Positions 1 through 9,160 of a DNA stretch of 64,000 nt are shown piece after piece; within the stretch, counting starts at the first letter, position 1, and each line of letters begins with the position of its first letter. The DNA lies in the NCBI RefSeq assembly GCF_014646575.1, contig NZ_BMNN01000002.1:1-64000 (forward strand), in the 5' to 3' direction. Origin of the DNA: Halopseudomonas pertucinogena. Its GTDB lineage: Bacteria; Pseudomonadota; Gammaproteobacteria; Pseudomonadales; Pseudomonadaceae. Both the position numbers and the translations under genes were made by a program. Under the pieces are notes generated by a model that searched no databases, was not told the origin of the DNA, and saw nothing but the letters and a program-made list of their open reading frames with translations.

Positions 1-63
1 CGACTTGCATGTGTTAGGCCTGCCGCCAGCGTTCAATCTGAGCCATGATCAAACTCTTCAGTT
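1..63 (-). rRNA. rrs: 16S ribosomal RNA, first 63 nt (runs off the window)
   Basis: Read on the minus strand this is the conserved 5' end of bacterial 16S rRNA: the universal 27F primer site (AGAGTTTGATCATGGCTCAG) is followed by the start of helix sequence typical of gammaproteobacteria. The mature 5' end is placed at the AACTGAAG sequence at 63-56 by comparison with Pseudomonas 16S genes. The rest of the rRNA operon lies to the left of the window. The leader and promoters to the right (64-491) point the same way. Confidence 0.97.
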
Positions 64-204
64 AAAATACTGATGGGTTTTGAGAAAACCCTAAACTTGG
101 CTCAACTTACTTAAACTCATGAATTCACGAGCTACTTGTAGGCTGATAATCTTGCGATCATCTCAACTGCTTACAAGCACCCACACGAATTACTTGATTC
201 CAGT

Positions 205-217
205 TTGTTAAAGAGCG
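205..217 (-). promoter_or_regulatory. rRNA antitermination boxA
   Basis: On the minus strand the sequence reads CGCTCTTTAACAA, a match to the enterobacterial boxA consensus (TGCTCTTTAACAA) in 12 of 13 positions. It lies about 145 nt before the mature 16S end, where the NusB/NusE antitermination complex is expected to load on leader RNA. Confidence 0.85.
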
Positions 218-252
218 ATTCGGTCTGCGTTTCCGCTCAACCAAGGCCGCGC

Positions 253-280
253 ATTCTACGCTAACCTTCTGATGTGTCAA
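253..280 (-). promoter_or_regulatory. rRNA promoter, proximal (third) copy
   Basis: On the minus strand there is a perfect -35 TTGACA (280-275), a 16-bp spacer and a -10 TAGAAT (258-253), followed immediately by a GCGC discriminator. A GC-rich discriminator is typical of stringently controlled stable-RNA promoters. This copy is closest to the 16S gene. Confidence 0.85.
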
Positions 281-363
281 GCATTTTTTGTGAGGCTTTT
301 CAGCGCTGCACTGCCTGATACATCGACCTGACAAGCTGTTCGCTTGCCGGGCCAGGGAGGCGC

Positions 364-391
364 ATTCTACAGGGTTGAAACACCTTGTCAA
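364..391 (-). promoter_or_regulatory. rRNA promoter, middle (second) copy
   Basis: This has the same design as its neighbours: -35 TTGACA (391-386), a 16-bp spacer, -10 TAGAAT (369-364) and a GCGCC discriminator, all on the minus strand. It starts 111 bp upstream of the proximal copy. Confidence 0.85.
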
Positions 392-456
392 CGCCTTCCT
401 CACATCCTTTTCACTGCCCGAAAGTCCTACTGCCCTTTCGCGACCGTGAACTGCGC

Positions 457-484
457 ATTCTACGCCGATGACCTACCCTGTCAA
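457..484 (-). promoter_or_regulatory. rRNA promoter, distal (first) copy
   Basis: On the minus strand there is -35 TTGACA (484-479), a 16-bp spacer, -10 TAGAAT (462-457) and a GCGCA discriminator. It sits only a few bases after the stop codon of the exonuclease III gene, 93 bp upstream of the middle copy. Confidence 0.85.
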
Positions 485-491
485 GGGGCGG

Positions 492-1274
492 TCAGACACT
501 CAAGGATATCCAGGCAGGAGCGTGATCGCTCGCCTTTGCCTGAGCCCGCACCCACCTGTCGACTCCACCATCCTGGAGTCGCTCAGAAAGCGACGGACTC
601 AGCAACAGATGGTCTATGCGCAATCCGGCATCCCGCTGCCAGTGCTGGCGAAAATAGTCCCAGAATGTATAAACCGGCTGGTCAGGAAACAGGCTGCCCA
701 AAGAGTCGACCCATCCGCTTTCCAGCAGTCGCCGATAGTGCTTCCGCGTTTCAGGCTGAAGAAGCGCGTCCTTCCTCCATGAGCGTGGGTTATAGATATC
801 TGCATCGGTAGGCACCACGTTGTAATCGCCCGCCAGGATTACCGGATGCTTCGCTTTCAACAAGTCATCAGCGTGCTCTGTCAGGCGTTGGAACCAGGCA
901 AGCTTGTAGTCGAACTTGGGACCAGGCTGGGGGTTCCCGTTGGGCAAATAGATGCAACCGATCACCACTCCGCTTATAACCGCTTCTATATAGCGACTCT
1001 GAGATGGATCCGGATCATCCGGGAGCCCCTTTCGGCTCAGCAGGGGGGCTTCACCTCGGGCCAGGATTGCCACGCCGTTCCAGGCCTTCTGACCGTGCCA
1101 TACGGCACCGTATCCCGCCTTGCTGATTGCATCAACAGGAAATACATCATCGGGCGCCTTCAGCTCCTGAAGACAAACGACATCGGGTCGCTCTCGCCCC
1201 AGCCATTCGAGCAATGCTGGCAAGCGAGATCGAATACCATTGATGTTGAACGTAGCGACCTTGAAGCTGCCCAT
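492..1274 (-). CDS. xthA: exodeoxyribonuclease III
   Basis: This encodes a 260-residue AP endonuclease and 3'-5' exonuclease of base-excision repair, from the exonuclease III/APE1 family in the EEP fold. Visible motifs in order: N-terminal [11 protein letters not shown], the metal-binding CLQELK (catalytic Glu), [24 protein letters not shown] (Asp and Asn), and the C-terminal LRIDHLLLS and SDHAP with the catalytic His. The start was placed at the ATG at 1274, preceded by a GAGGAAG ribosome site. The longer open frame upstream only translates the tRNA-Pro gene and its terminator. Length is normal for the family. It lies between that terminator and the rRNA promoters. Confidence 0.95.
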   Translation of the reverse strand: MGSFKVATFNINGIRSRLPALLEWLGRERPDVVCLQELKAPDDVFPVDAISKAGYGAVWHGQKAWNGVAILARGEAPLLSRKGLPDDPDPSQSRYIEAVISGVVIGCIYLPNGNPQPGPKFDYKLAWFQRLTEHADDLLKAKHPVILAGDYNVVPTDADIYNPRSWRKDALLQPETRKHYRRLLESGWVDSLGSLFPDQPVYTFWDYFRQHWQRDAGLRIDHLLLSPSLSERLQDGGVDRWVRAQAKASDHAPAWISLSV

Positions 1275-1381
1275 GCGACTTCCTCGAAAACCAGCACTCA
1301 AGGAATGGGAGCCTTGCAACCACCAGGGAGTTCCAACAAGGCGATACCGGACGCACTGCGCATGGCGTGAAGTCGCAGGCA

Positions 1382-1411
1382 TAAAAAAACCCAAGTCAGC
1401 TGACTTGGGTT
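1382..1411 (-). terminator. Rho-independent terminator after tRNA-Pro
   Basis: A perfect 12-bp inverted repeat (1388-1399 with 1400-1411) is followed on the minus strand by a run of seven T. It begins 9 nt after the CCA end of the tRNA, so it ends the tRNA transcript before xthA. Confidence 0.9.
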
Positions 1412-1419
1412 TCTGTATT

Positions 1420-1497
<78 letters not shown>

Positions 1498-1529
1498 CTG
1501 TGCTTTGCGTTCCTGCCAAAGCGGGACGA

Positions 1530-1558
1530 ACTATACATTAACTAACTGAAATGCGAAA
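1530..1558 (-). promoter_or_regulatory. tRNA-Pro promoter
   Basis: On the minus strand there is -10 TATAGT (1535-1530) followed by a TCG discriminator, with a weak -35 TTTCGC (1558-1553) at 17-bp spacing. The same TATAGTTCG segment occurs at the tRNA-Val promoter at 9074. It lies about 34 nt before the tRNA 5' end. Confidence 0.5.
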
Positions 1559-1578
1559 GGTTTTTTTCGCCTTTGTGC

Positions 1579-1938
1579 TCAATTCGCTTTAAGCACCTGC
1601 AAGACCTCCTCCAGCTCGGCGATGGTCTGGCGAATCAGCTGCTTGTACTGGCTGTTGTCCTCTTTCGCTTCCTCACCCGTCAGCCGCTGCCTGGCTCCAC
1701 CGATGGTGAACCCCTGATCATAAAGCAGAGAGCGGATCTGGCGAATCAACAGGACATCCTGGCGCTGATAATAGCGGCGGTTACCACGGCGTTTCACCGG
1801 TGAGAGCTGCGGAAACTCCTGCTCCCAATAGCGAAGCACGTGTGGTTTGACAGCACATAGCTCGCTTACTTCACCAATGGTGAAGTAGCGCTTGCCTGGG
1901 ATGGCGGGCAGTTCGTTATTGTGGCTGGGTTCCAGCAT
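1579..1938 (-). CDS. MerR-family transcriptional regulator downstream of ihfA
   Basis: This 119-residue protein has an N-terminal winged helix-turn-helix of the MerR type (about residues 17-85). The segments [23 protein letters not shown] and [12 protein letters not shown] are the recognition helix and wing. A short coiled tail (residues 90-119, rich in Gln, Glu and Leu) is the likely dimer helix. There is no C-terminal ligand domain or metal-binding cysteine pair. The start codon lies inside the end of ihfA (23-nt overlap), so the two are probably translationally coupled. A small MerR-like protein after ihfA is common in Pseudomonas and its target is not known to me. Confidence 0.88.
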   Translation of the reverse strand: MLEPSHNNELPAIPGKRYFTIGEVSELCAVKPHVLRYWEQEFPQLSPVKRRGNRRYYQRQDVLLIRQIRSLLYDQGFTIGGARQRLTGEEAKEDNSQYKQLIRQTIAELEEVLQVLKAN

Positions 1939-2221
1939 ACTCTTCTACTCTGGCCTTGAGCTTCTGACCCGGTCGGAAGGTGACTACCCGCCGGGCCGTG
2001 ATGGGAATCTCCTCACCGGTCTTGGGGTTTCGCCCGGGCCTTTCGCGCTTGTCCCGCAGGTCGAAGTTGCCGAATCCGGACAACTTGACCTGCTCGTTGT
2101 TTTCCAGCGCATTGCGGATCTCTTCAAAAAACAGTTCTACCAGCTCTTTGGCTTCTCGCTTGTTGAAGCCCAGCTCCTCGTAGAGATGTTCCGCCATTTC
2201 TGCTTTTGTCAGAGCCCCCAT
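1916..2221 (-). CDS. ihfA: integration host factor subunit alpha
   Basis: This is the DNA-bending nucleoid protein that pairs with IhfB. It has 101 residues and the family signature throughout: [16 protein letters not shown] at the start, [27 protein letters not shown], the beta-arm [14 protein letters not shown] with the intercalating Pro, and [14 protein letters not shown]. The ATG at 2221 is chosen over an in-frame GTG at 2227 because an AGGA ribosome site lies 8 nt before it and because homologues begin MGALTKAE. It follows pheT by 10 nt, the usual pheST-ihfA operon order in gammaproteobacteria. Confidence 0.97.
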   Translation of the reverse strand: MGALTKAEMAEHLYEELGFNKREAKELVELFFEEIRNALENNEQVKLSGFGNFDLRDKRERPGRNPKTGEEIPITARRVVTFRPGQKLKARVEEYAGTQPQ

Positions 2222-2231
2222 ATGCACTTTC

Positions 2232-4613
2232 CTATCTTCTCAACGTGGCTTTGAACCTCTGCTCAAGTGAACCCACTACTCGTTCCATGAGCGTGTTCAC
2301 TTCATCGTCATTAAGAGTGCGCGAGGAATGTTGCAAGGTCAAGCCGATCGCCAGGCTTTTGCTTTCAGGATCAATACCTTTGCCCTGATAGACGTCAAAG
2401 AGCCTCAGGTTCTTCAACACCGGACCGGCCTGCTCGCGGATATCCTCCAGCAGATCGCCGGCCGCCACGGACTGGTCCACCAGCACAGCGATGTCCCGTC
2501 GGACCTCAGGGAACCTGGAGAGTTCGGAGAACCGCGGCAGACGCCCTGCAACCATGCCTTCCAGGGCCAGCTCGAAGACAAAGACCGGACCGTGCAGATC
2601 CAGCCTGTCCACGATCTGCGGATGCAATGCGCCCAGCCAACCCACCAGCTCGCCATCGCGCAGGATCCGCGCGCACTGCCCTGGATGCAGAGCCGGATGC
2701 TCTGCGGGCTCGAAGCGGAAATCATCCAGTGCGCCCCCCTGCCCCAGCAACGCCTCCACATCCCCCTTCACATCATGAAAGTCGAGCTTGTCGGAGCCAT
2801 TGGCCCAGCCTTCCGGTAGCCGTGTGCCAGTGGCAATGCCAGACAGCATCGGTTGCTGCTGCAGTTCGCCTCCGGCCAGCGGCACGAAGCGCAGACCACT
2901 TTCAAACAGCCGCACCCTGGCCTGCTGGCGGTTCTGGTTGTGCTGTACCGCCTTGCACAGACCAGGCCACAGCGAGGTGCGCATCACTGCCATATCACTG
3001 GAGATGGGGTTGGCAAGCGCCAGCGGCTCCGCCTGCGGATCGAACAGTTTATTGAGGCCGGCCTCGATGAAGCTGTAGGTGATCGCTTCCTGATAACCGC
3101 GCGCAACCATCAGACGACGCAGCACCGGCAGCTCGCCGCGTGTTTCCGGCTTGGCGGTCAGGCTCAGGGAAGCCCGGGGTGCGCTGACCGGCAGACGGTT
3201 GTAACCATACAACCGTGCCAGCTCCTCGATCAGGTCGATTTCCAGACTGATATCAAAGCGATGACTGGGGACGGACACCTGCCATTCGCCCTCGCCTACG
3301 GCCTCAACGGACAGCTCAAGCCCGCGAAGATAACCCTCTACCTCCGCCGCGGGAATAGTCAGGCCCAGCATCTGGGTTACGCGATCATTGCGCAGGCGGA
3401 TCGTGACCGGTTTAGGCAGATGCTGCCCGTCCAGCGCCTCGACAATGGGGCCGGGCTCTCCGCCTACCACTTCCAGAATCAGGGCAGTCAGCCGCTCCAT
3501 CGCTTCGCGCTGCAGTTGCCAGTCCACACCACGCTCATAACGATGAGACGCATCGGTATGCAGACCGTAATTACGCGCCTTGCCCGCAATGGCAATATGG
3601 TCGAAGAATGCGCTTTCCAGGAACAGATCCCGGGTGCCCTCGCTGATGCCGCTGTGCTCGCCACCCATGACACCTGCCATCGCCAGCGGGCGTTCGTGAT
3701 CGGCGATGACCAGAGTATCGCTGCGCAGAGTGATGTCCTGACCGTCGAGCAGGGTCAGTTTCTCCCCCTCCTCAGCCATGCGCACCCGGATACCACCGCG
3801 CACCTGCGCCAGATCGAACGCGTGCAGCGGCTGCCCCAGCTCAAGCATCACGTAGTTGGTGATATCCACCACAGGATCGATACTGCGCACATCGCTGCGG
3901 CGCAGACGCTCGACCATCCACAAAGGGGTCGGACGGGAAAGGTCGACATTGCGGACCACACGACCGAGATAACGCGAGCACGCTGCGGGAGCCATCAGCT
4001 CTACCGGGCGGGTCTCGTCATGGGTGGGAGCGACCGCTTCAATGGCCGGACGGGTTACCGGGACGCCGTAATTGGCGCCCACCTCCCGCGCCAGGCCGGC
4101 GATCGACAGGCAATCACCGCGGTTGGGAGTGAGGTCGACCTCGATGATGGCGTCATCCAGCCCGAGGTATTTTCGCAGGCACTGTCCCACCGGCGCCTCG
4201 GCCGGCAGCTCGAAAAGGCCGTCATGATCATCTGAAAGCTGCAGCTCGGAAGCGGAACACAGCATGCCGAATGACTCCACGCCGCGCAGCTTGGCCTTCT
4301 TTATCTTGAAGTTCTCACCAAGCACGGCGCCGACCATGGCAAAGGGGACCTTGATGCCGACGCGCGCATTGGGCGCACCACAGACCACCTGGAACTCCTC
4401 CAGACCATTGGTGACCCGACATACACGCAGTTTGTCGGCGTCCGGATGCTGCTCTGCGGAAACGATTTCGCCGACGATCACCCCGCTGAACTCACCTGCT
4501 GCAGGGACAACGCTGTCCACCTCCAGCCCGGTCATGGACAGACGCGCCACCAGCTCGTCCCGGGTGACCTCGGGGTTTACCCAGCTACGCAGCCACTGTT
4601 CACTGAATTTCAT
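2232..4613 (-). CDS. pheT: phenylalanine-tRNA ligase beta subunit
   Basis: This 793-residue subunit of the (alpha-beta)2 phenylalanyl-tRNA synthetase has normal length. Domains can be followed in order: an N-terminal part beginning [12 protein letters not shown]; the EMAP/OB-type tRNA-binding domain (about 40-150, with [10 protein letters not shown] and VCGAPNAR); the B3/B4 editing domain (about 200-380); the B5 domain (about 400-475); the catalytic-like core; and the C-terminal anticodon-binding FDX-ACB domain (about 700-793, [14 protein letters not shown]). It lies 38 nt after pheS and 10 nt before ihfA in one transcription unit. Confidence 0.97.
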   Translation of the reverse strand: MKFSEQWLRSWVNPEVTRDELVARLSMTGLEVDSVVPAAGEFSGVIVGEIVSAEQHPDADKLRVCRVTNGLEEFQVVCGAPNARVGIKVPFAMVGAVLGENFKIKKAKLRGVESFGMLCSASELQLSDDHDGLFELPAEAPVGQCLRKYLGLDDAIIEVDLTPNRGDCLSIAGLAREVGANYGVPVTRPAIEAVAPTHDETRPVELMAPAACSRYLGRVVRNVDLSRPTPLWMVERLRRSDVRSIDPVVDITNYVMLELGQPLHAFDLAQVRGGIRVRMAEEGEKLTLLDGQDITLRSDTLVIADHERPLAMAGVMGGEHSGISEGTRDLFLESAFFDHIAIAGKARNYGLHTDASHRYERGVDWQLQREAMERLTALILEVVGGEPGPIVEALDGQHLPKPVTIRLRNDRVTQMLGLTIPAAEVEGYLRGLELSVEAVGEGEWQVSVPSHRFDISLEIDLIEELARLYGYNRLPVSAPRASLSLTAKPETRGELPVLRRLMVARGYQEAITYSFIEAGLNKLFDPQAEPLALANPISSDMAVMRTSLWPGLCKAVQHNQNRQQARVRLFESGLRFVPLAGGELQQQPMLSGIATGTRLPEGWANGSDKLDFHDVKGDVEALLGQGGALDDFRFEPAEHPALHPGQCARILRDGELVGWLGALHPQIVDRLDLHGPVFVFELALEGMVAGRLPRFSELSRFPEVRRDIAVLVDQSVAAGDLLEDIREQAGPVLKNLRLFDVYQGKGIDPESKSLAIGLTLQHSSRTLNDDEVNTLMERVVGSLEQRFKATLRR

Positions 4614-4651
4614 CTTCTCTTCCTGCTATCAAAGGGACGCGATTGCGGCGC

Positions 4652-5668
<1,017 letters not shown>

Positions 5669-5684
5669 TTAACACTCCAGAAAC

Positions 5685-5721
5685 AAAAATAGGGGAAGAG
5701 CGACAAGGCTCTTCCCCTATT
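5685..5721 (-). terminator. Terminator or attenuator hairpin between rplT and pheS
   Basis: On the minus strand a perfect 14-bp stem (5721-5708 with 5701-5688, 6-nt loop) is followed by TTTTTG and then, 16 nt later, the pheS start codon. A second smaller hairpin (ACCGGCGC/GCGCCGGT, 5752-5735) lies before it. The first is a textbook intrinsic terminator in shape. Because pheS has no other evident promoter in the gap, it may act as a partial terminator or attenuator rather than a complete stop. That role is inference. Confidence 0.8.
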
Positions 5722-5770
5722 AATGACGTTGCCAACCGGCGCAAGCGCCGGTGATTGTCGTAACGAGGGC

Positions 5771-6127
5771 TTAAGCCAGGCTAGCCTTTGCTTTTTCGAC
5801 AATCGCAGCAAACGCCGCTTTTTCGTTCACGGCCAGATCAGCCAGAACCTTACGGTCGATTTCGATGGATGCCTTTTTCAGGCCAGCGATCAGACGGCTG
5901 TAGGACAGACCGTTGACACGAGCACCAGCATTGATACGGGCGATCCACAGAGCACGGAACTGACGCTTGCGCTGCTTGCGGTCACGATAGGCATACTGAC
6001 CTGCCTTGATGACCGCCTGCTTGGCAACCCGGAATACACGCGAGCGCGCACCGTAGTAACCTTTGGCGAGTTTCAGAATTTTCTTGTGACGCTTGCGCGC
6101 CATCACACCACGCTTAACACGAGCCAT
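5771..6127 (-). CDS. rplT: 50S ribosomal protein L20
   Basis: This 118-residue 23S rRNA-binding assembly protein is strongly basic in its N-terminal half. It shows the L20 signature [18 protein letters not shown], then [15 protein letters not shown] and [12 protein letters not shown]20 in gammaproteobacteria also represses translation of the rpmI-rplT messenger. It lies 21 nt after rpmI in the conserved infC-rpmI-rplT order. Confidence 0.98.
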   Translation of the reverse strand: MARVKRGVMARKRHKKILKLAKGYYGARSRVFRVAKQAVIKAGQYAYRDRKQRKRQFRALWIARINAGARVNGLSYSRLIAGLKKASIEIDRKVLADLAVNEKAAFAAIVEKAKASLA

Positions 6128-6148
6128 TCTTCAGATCCTCAACCTTGA

Positions 6149-6343
6149 TTAACGGAGACGCAGCATGCGTTCAACTTTCTGGACATCTGCAGCATTGAGC
6201 TGAGAGGTACCGCGCAGTTGGCGCTTACGCTTGGTGGTCATCTTGGTCAGGATGTGGCTCTTGAAAGCATGCTTGTGCTTGATGCCACTGCCAGTCACTT
6301 TAAAGCGCTTGGCGGCACCGCTCTTGGTTTTCATCTTTGCCAT
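6149..6343 (-). CDS. rpmI: 50S ribosomal protein L35
   Basis: This 64-residue basic large-subunit protein contains [33 protein letters not shown] and [10 protein letters not shown], the whole L35 family pattern. The start is the ATG at 6343. The five residues upstream in the open frame (MEYPN) are not part of the family and the longer start has no ribosome site advantage. It lies 60 nt after infC and just before rplT. Confidence 0.97.
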   Translation of the reverse strand: MAKMKTKSGAAKRFKVTGSGIKHKHAFKSHILTKMTTKRKRQLRGTSQLNAADVQKVERMLRLR

Positions 6344-6403
6344 GTTCGGGTACTCCAAATAGAGTGGATAAGATAATCACAAGGCCTGGCGTTGCCCTGG
6401 AGA

Positions 6404-6949
6404 TTACTTTTTCTTCTTGGGTGCTAGGACCATCATCAGCTGACGACCTTCCATTTTCGGGCGCTGTTCAACGGTGCCGTATTCGGCAAGGTCAGCTTCG
6501 ACCCGCTTCAACAGCTCCATGCCCAGCTCCTGATGGGCCATCTCCCGGCCGCGGAACCGCAGGGATACCTTGGCCTTGTCACCCTCGTTGAGGAACTTGA
6601 TAAGGTTACGAAGCTTGACCTTATAGTCCCCTTCTTCCGTCCCTGGACGAAACTTGATTTCCTTGATCTGAATCTGCTTCTGATTCTTCCGCGCGGCGGC
6701 CTGCTGCTTCTTCTTCTCGAAGATGTGCTTGCCGTAGTCCATGACACGGCAGACAGGCGGTTCTGCGTCGGGGGAGATTTCAACCAGGTCGAGCTTGGCC
6801 TCCTCTGCGGCGGCCAATGCTTCCTGAATGGACACGATACCGATCTGTTCACCTTCGGGGCCGATCAGGCGCACTTCGCGCGCCGTGATGTTTTCGTTGA
6901 TCGGCGGGCGTTGTGCGGCTCTTTTGTCTTGTCTCATCTCGCGTTTAAT
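6404..6949 (-). CDS. infC: translation initiation factor IF-3 (AUU start)
   Basis: IF-3 binds the 30S subunit and rejects non-canonical start codons. The 181-residue product has the N-domain (about 10-80: [29 protein letters not shown]), a Lys-rich linker helix (about 80-95) and the C-domain (about 95-178: [25 protein letters not shown], ending in a run of lysines). I place the start at ATT 6949-6947 rather than the first ATG at 6937. A GGAG lies exactly 8 nt before the ATT and 20 nt before the ATG, and the extra codons give IKREMRQDK, the N-terminus of Pseudomonas IF-3. An AUU start allows the factor to repress its own messenger, as known in Escherichia coli. The ATT begins 2 nt after the thrS stop. 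Confidence 0.95.
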   Translation of the reverse strand: MKREMRQDKRAAQRPPINENITAREVRLIGPEGEQIGIVSIQEALAAAEEAKLDLVEISPDAEPPVCRVMDYGKHIFEKKKQQAAARKNQKQIQIKEIKFRPGTEEGDYKVKLRNLIKFLNEGDKAKVSLRFRGREMAHQELGMELLKRVEADLAEYGTVEQRPKMEGRQLMMVLAPKKKK

Positions 6950-6951
6950 CT

Positions 6952-8877
6952 TTATTGCTCCGAATTCGGGCGGCCTCGTTGTGCAACGGCGCGGGCAAGA
7001 AACTCGGAGAACTCGGCAATGGTCATCGTACCCAGATCTTTACCCTCCCGCGTGCGCACGGCCACAGTGTGCGATTCAACTTCCCGGTCGCCGATTACCA
7101 GCAGATAGGGAGTTTTATGTAAAGTGTGCTCGCGGATTTTAAAGCCGATCTTCTCGTTTCTCAAGTCCGCAACAGCTCGATAACCCATTTCGTTGAGAGA
7201 TTTCTCGACTTCGCGGGTAAATTCTGCCTGGCTATCGGTGATATTCAGGACTGCCACCTGCGTCGGTGCCAGCCAGGCCGGAAAATCGCCGGCGTAATGC
7301 TCGATCAGGATGCCGATGAAGCGTTCGAAGGAACCCAGGATTGCACGGTGCAGCATGACCGGCGTCTTGCGGGCGCCATCCTCCGCCACGTACTGGGCGC
7401 CGAGTCGACCCGGCAGCATGAAGTCCAGCTGCAGCGTGCCACACTGCCAGACCCGACCGAGGCAGTCGCGCAGGGAGAATTCGATCTTCGGCCCGTAGAA
7501 GGCACCCTCGCCCGGCTGCAACTCCCATTTCAGACCAGCTTCGTTCAGCGCCTCTTCCAGACCCCGTTCTGCCTGATCCCAGTCGGCATCATCGCCCATC
7601 CGGTCTTCAGGACGAGTGGACAGCTTCAGCTCCACATCGTCGAAACCGAAATCGCGGTACACCTGCAGGGTCAGCGCAATGAAGTCAGCCGCCTCGGATT
7701 TCACCTGCTCGTCGGTACAGAAGATGTGGGCATCATCCTGAGTAAAGCCGCGCACGCGCATCAGGCCGTGCAGAGAACCGGACGGCTCGTTACGGTGACA
7801 GGAGCCGAATTCGGCCAGACGCAGCGGCAGCTCCCGATAGCTCTTCAGGCCCTGATTGAAGACCTGGATATGACACGGGCAGTTCATCGGCTTCACCGCA
7901 TAGTCGCGGCTCTCCGACTCGGTAGTGAACATGTTCGCCGAGTAGTGCTCCCAGTGACCGGAGCGCTCCCACAGCACGCGATCAACCACCTGGGGAGTGC
8001 GGATTTCCTTGTAGCCGCTGTCCTGCTGCACCTTGCGCATGTACTGCTCGAGCACCTGATAGACGGTCCAGCCGTTGGGGTGCCAGAACACCATGCCCGG
8101 CGCCTCTTCCTGGGTATGGAACAGATTCAGCCGCTTGCCGATCTTGCGGTGATCACGCTTCTCCGCTTCTTCGATGCGCTTTATATAGGCCGCCAGCTGC
8201 TTCTTGTCAGCCCAGGCTGTGCCGTAGATGCGCTGCAGCTGCTCGTTCTTCGCATCGCCACGCCAGTAGGCACCTGAAATCCGGGTCAGCTGAAACGCCT
8301 TGAGGAACCGGGTATTGGGCACGTGCGGGCCGCGACACATGTCGACGTATTCTTCGTGGTAGTACAGGCCCATCGCTTTTTCTTCGGGCATGTCCTCGAC
8401 CAGGCGCAACTTGTAATCCTCGCCCCGCTCGGAGAACACCTTGATCACTTCTTCGCGCGGCGTCATTTTCTTGATGACGTCGTACTCGGTATTGATCAGT
8501 TCACGCATGCGCTTCTCGATCGCCGCCATGTCTTCCGGCGTGAAGCTGCGTTCGTAGGCGATGTCGTAATAGAAGCCCTCGTCAATGACCGGACCGATCA
8601 CCATCTTGGCAGTCGGATACAATTGCTTGACGGCGTGACCCACCAGGTGTGCGCAGGAGTGACGGATGATCTCCAGCCCTTCCTCGTCCTTCGGCGTGAT
8701 GATCTGCAGAGCAGCGTCATGTTCGATCAGATCGCAGGCGTCAACCAGCCGACCATCGACCTTGCCGGCCACAGTCGCCTTGGCCAGGCCGGCACCAATG
8801 GACTGGGCCACTTCGGCCACGGTTACCGGTTTATCGAATGTGCGCTGACTGCCGTCGGGGAGAGTGATTACTGGCAT
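6952..8877 (-). CDS. thrS: threonine-tRNA ligase
   Basis: This 641-residue class II synthetase has the N-terminal TGS domain (about 1-61, [16 protein letters not shown]), the editing domain with HxxxH ([15 protein letters not shown], about 70-225), the catalytic core ([10 protein letters not shown] with the zinc Cys, [23 protein letters not shown]) and the C-terminal anticodon-binding domain. The ATG at 8877 has an AAGGAG 6 nt upstream. The 33 extra residues of the open frame only translate the tRNA-Val terminator. It heads the thrS-infC-rpmI-rplT cluster and its last codons carry the infC ribosome site. Confidence 0.98.
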   Translation of the reverse strand: MPVITLPDGSQRTFDKPVTVAEVAQSIGAGLAKATVAGKVDGRLVDACDLIEHDAALQIITPKDEEGLEIIRHSCAHLVGHAVKQLYPTAKMVIGPVIDEGFYYDIAYERSFTPEDMAAIEKRMRELINTEYDVIKKMTPREEVIKVFSERGEDYKLRLVEDMPEEKAMGLYYHEEYVDMCRGPHVPNTRFLKAFQLTRISGAYWRGDAKNEQLQRIYGTAWADKKQLAAYIKRIEEAEKRDHRKIGKRLNLFHTQEEAPGMVFWHPNGWTVYQVLEQYMRKVQQDSGYKEIRTPQVVDRVLWERSGHWEHYSANMFTTESESRDYAVKPMNCPCHIQVFNQGLKSYRELPLRLAEFGSCHRNEPSGSLHGLMRVRGFTQDDAHIFCTDEQVKSEAADFIALTLQVYRDFGFDDVELKLSTRPEDRMGDDADWDQAERGLEEALNEAGLKWELQPGEGAFYGPKIEFSLRDCLGRVWQCGTLQLDFMLPGRLGAQYVAEDGARKTPVMLHRAILGSFERFIGILIEHYAGDFPAWLAPTQVAVLNITDSQAEFTREVEKSLNEMGYRAVADLRNEKIGFKIREHTLHKTPYLLVIGDREVESHTVAVRTREGKDLGTMTIAEFSEFLARAVAQRGRPNSEQ

Positions 8878-8947
8878 GTGCCGCTCCTTGTCAGTGGTGA
8901 CCGCTACGCAAGGCCACGTGATGGATATAGATGAATGCAGAAATGAA

Positions 8948-8977
8948 AATGCCCGACCACACAGGTGGTCGGGCATT
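8948..8977 (-). terminator. Rho-independent terminator after tRNA-Val
   Basis: A 13-bp perfect stem (8948-8960 with 8965-8977) with a 4-nt loop lies 6 nt after the tRNA 3' end. On the minus strand it is followed by TTCATTT, a modest T tract. It separates the tRNA from thrS. Confidence 0.8.
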
Positions 8978-8983
8978 TTTAAT

Positions 8984-9060
8984 TGGTAGGCACGAGTGGA
9001 TTCGAACCACCGACCCCCACCATGTCAAGGTGGTGCTCTAACCAACTGAGCTACGTGCCT
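8984..9060 (-). tRNA. tRNA-Val (anticodon GAC)
   Basis: A 77-nt cloverleaf with encoded CCA. The acceptor is AGGCACG with CGTGCCT, the D arm GCTCAGTTGGTTAGAGC, and the anticodon stem CCACC/GGTGG with loop TTGACAT (anticodon GAC). The T arm contains GGTTCGAATCC. It reads GTC and GTT codons. Confidence 0.97.
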
Positions 9061-9073
9061 GCGATGGAGGCGA

Positions 9074-9102
9074 ACTATACGCACCGCCCCACCCCTCGTC
9101 AA
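9074..9102 (-). promoter_or_regulatory. tRNA-Val promoter
   Basis: On the minus strand there is -35 TTGACG (9102-9097), a 17-bp spacer and -10 TATAGT (9079-9074), with a TTCGCC discriminator. It lies 13 nt before the tRNA 5' end. Confidence 0.8.
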
Positions 9103-9160
9103 CCCCTAAGTCACTGAATAACAGCAAAAACCCACAGGGACAGGACGCGAGCCCTGCCGT

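Larger units (their letters stand above)
64..491 (-). other. rRNA operon leader and promoter region
   Basis: This 428-base stretch holds no credible gene. It is the upstream region of the 16S gene. It contains a boxA-type antitermination signal at 205-217 and three tandem sigma70-type promoters listed separately. The short open frames that cross it have no resemblance to known proteins and are chance translations of the leader. The region ends exactly at the stop codon of the exonuclease III gene, which is transcribed in the same direction, so the rRNA operon follows that gene. Confidence 0.85.

Noticed and set aside
344..811. Open reading frame on the plus strand across the rRNA leader and the end of xthA
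   Set aside because: It crosses three rRNA promoters and is antisense to xthA. The product has no family resemblance.
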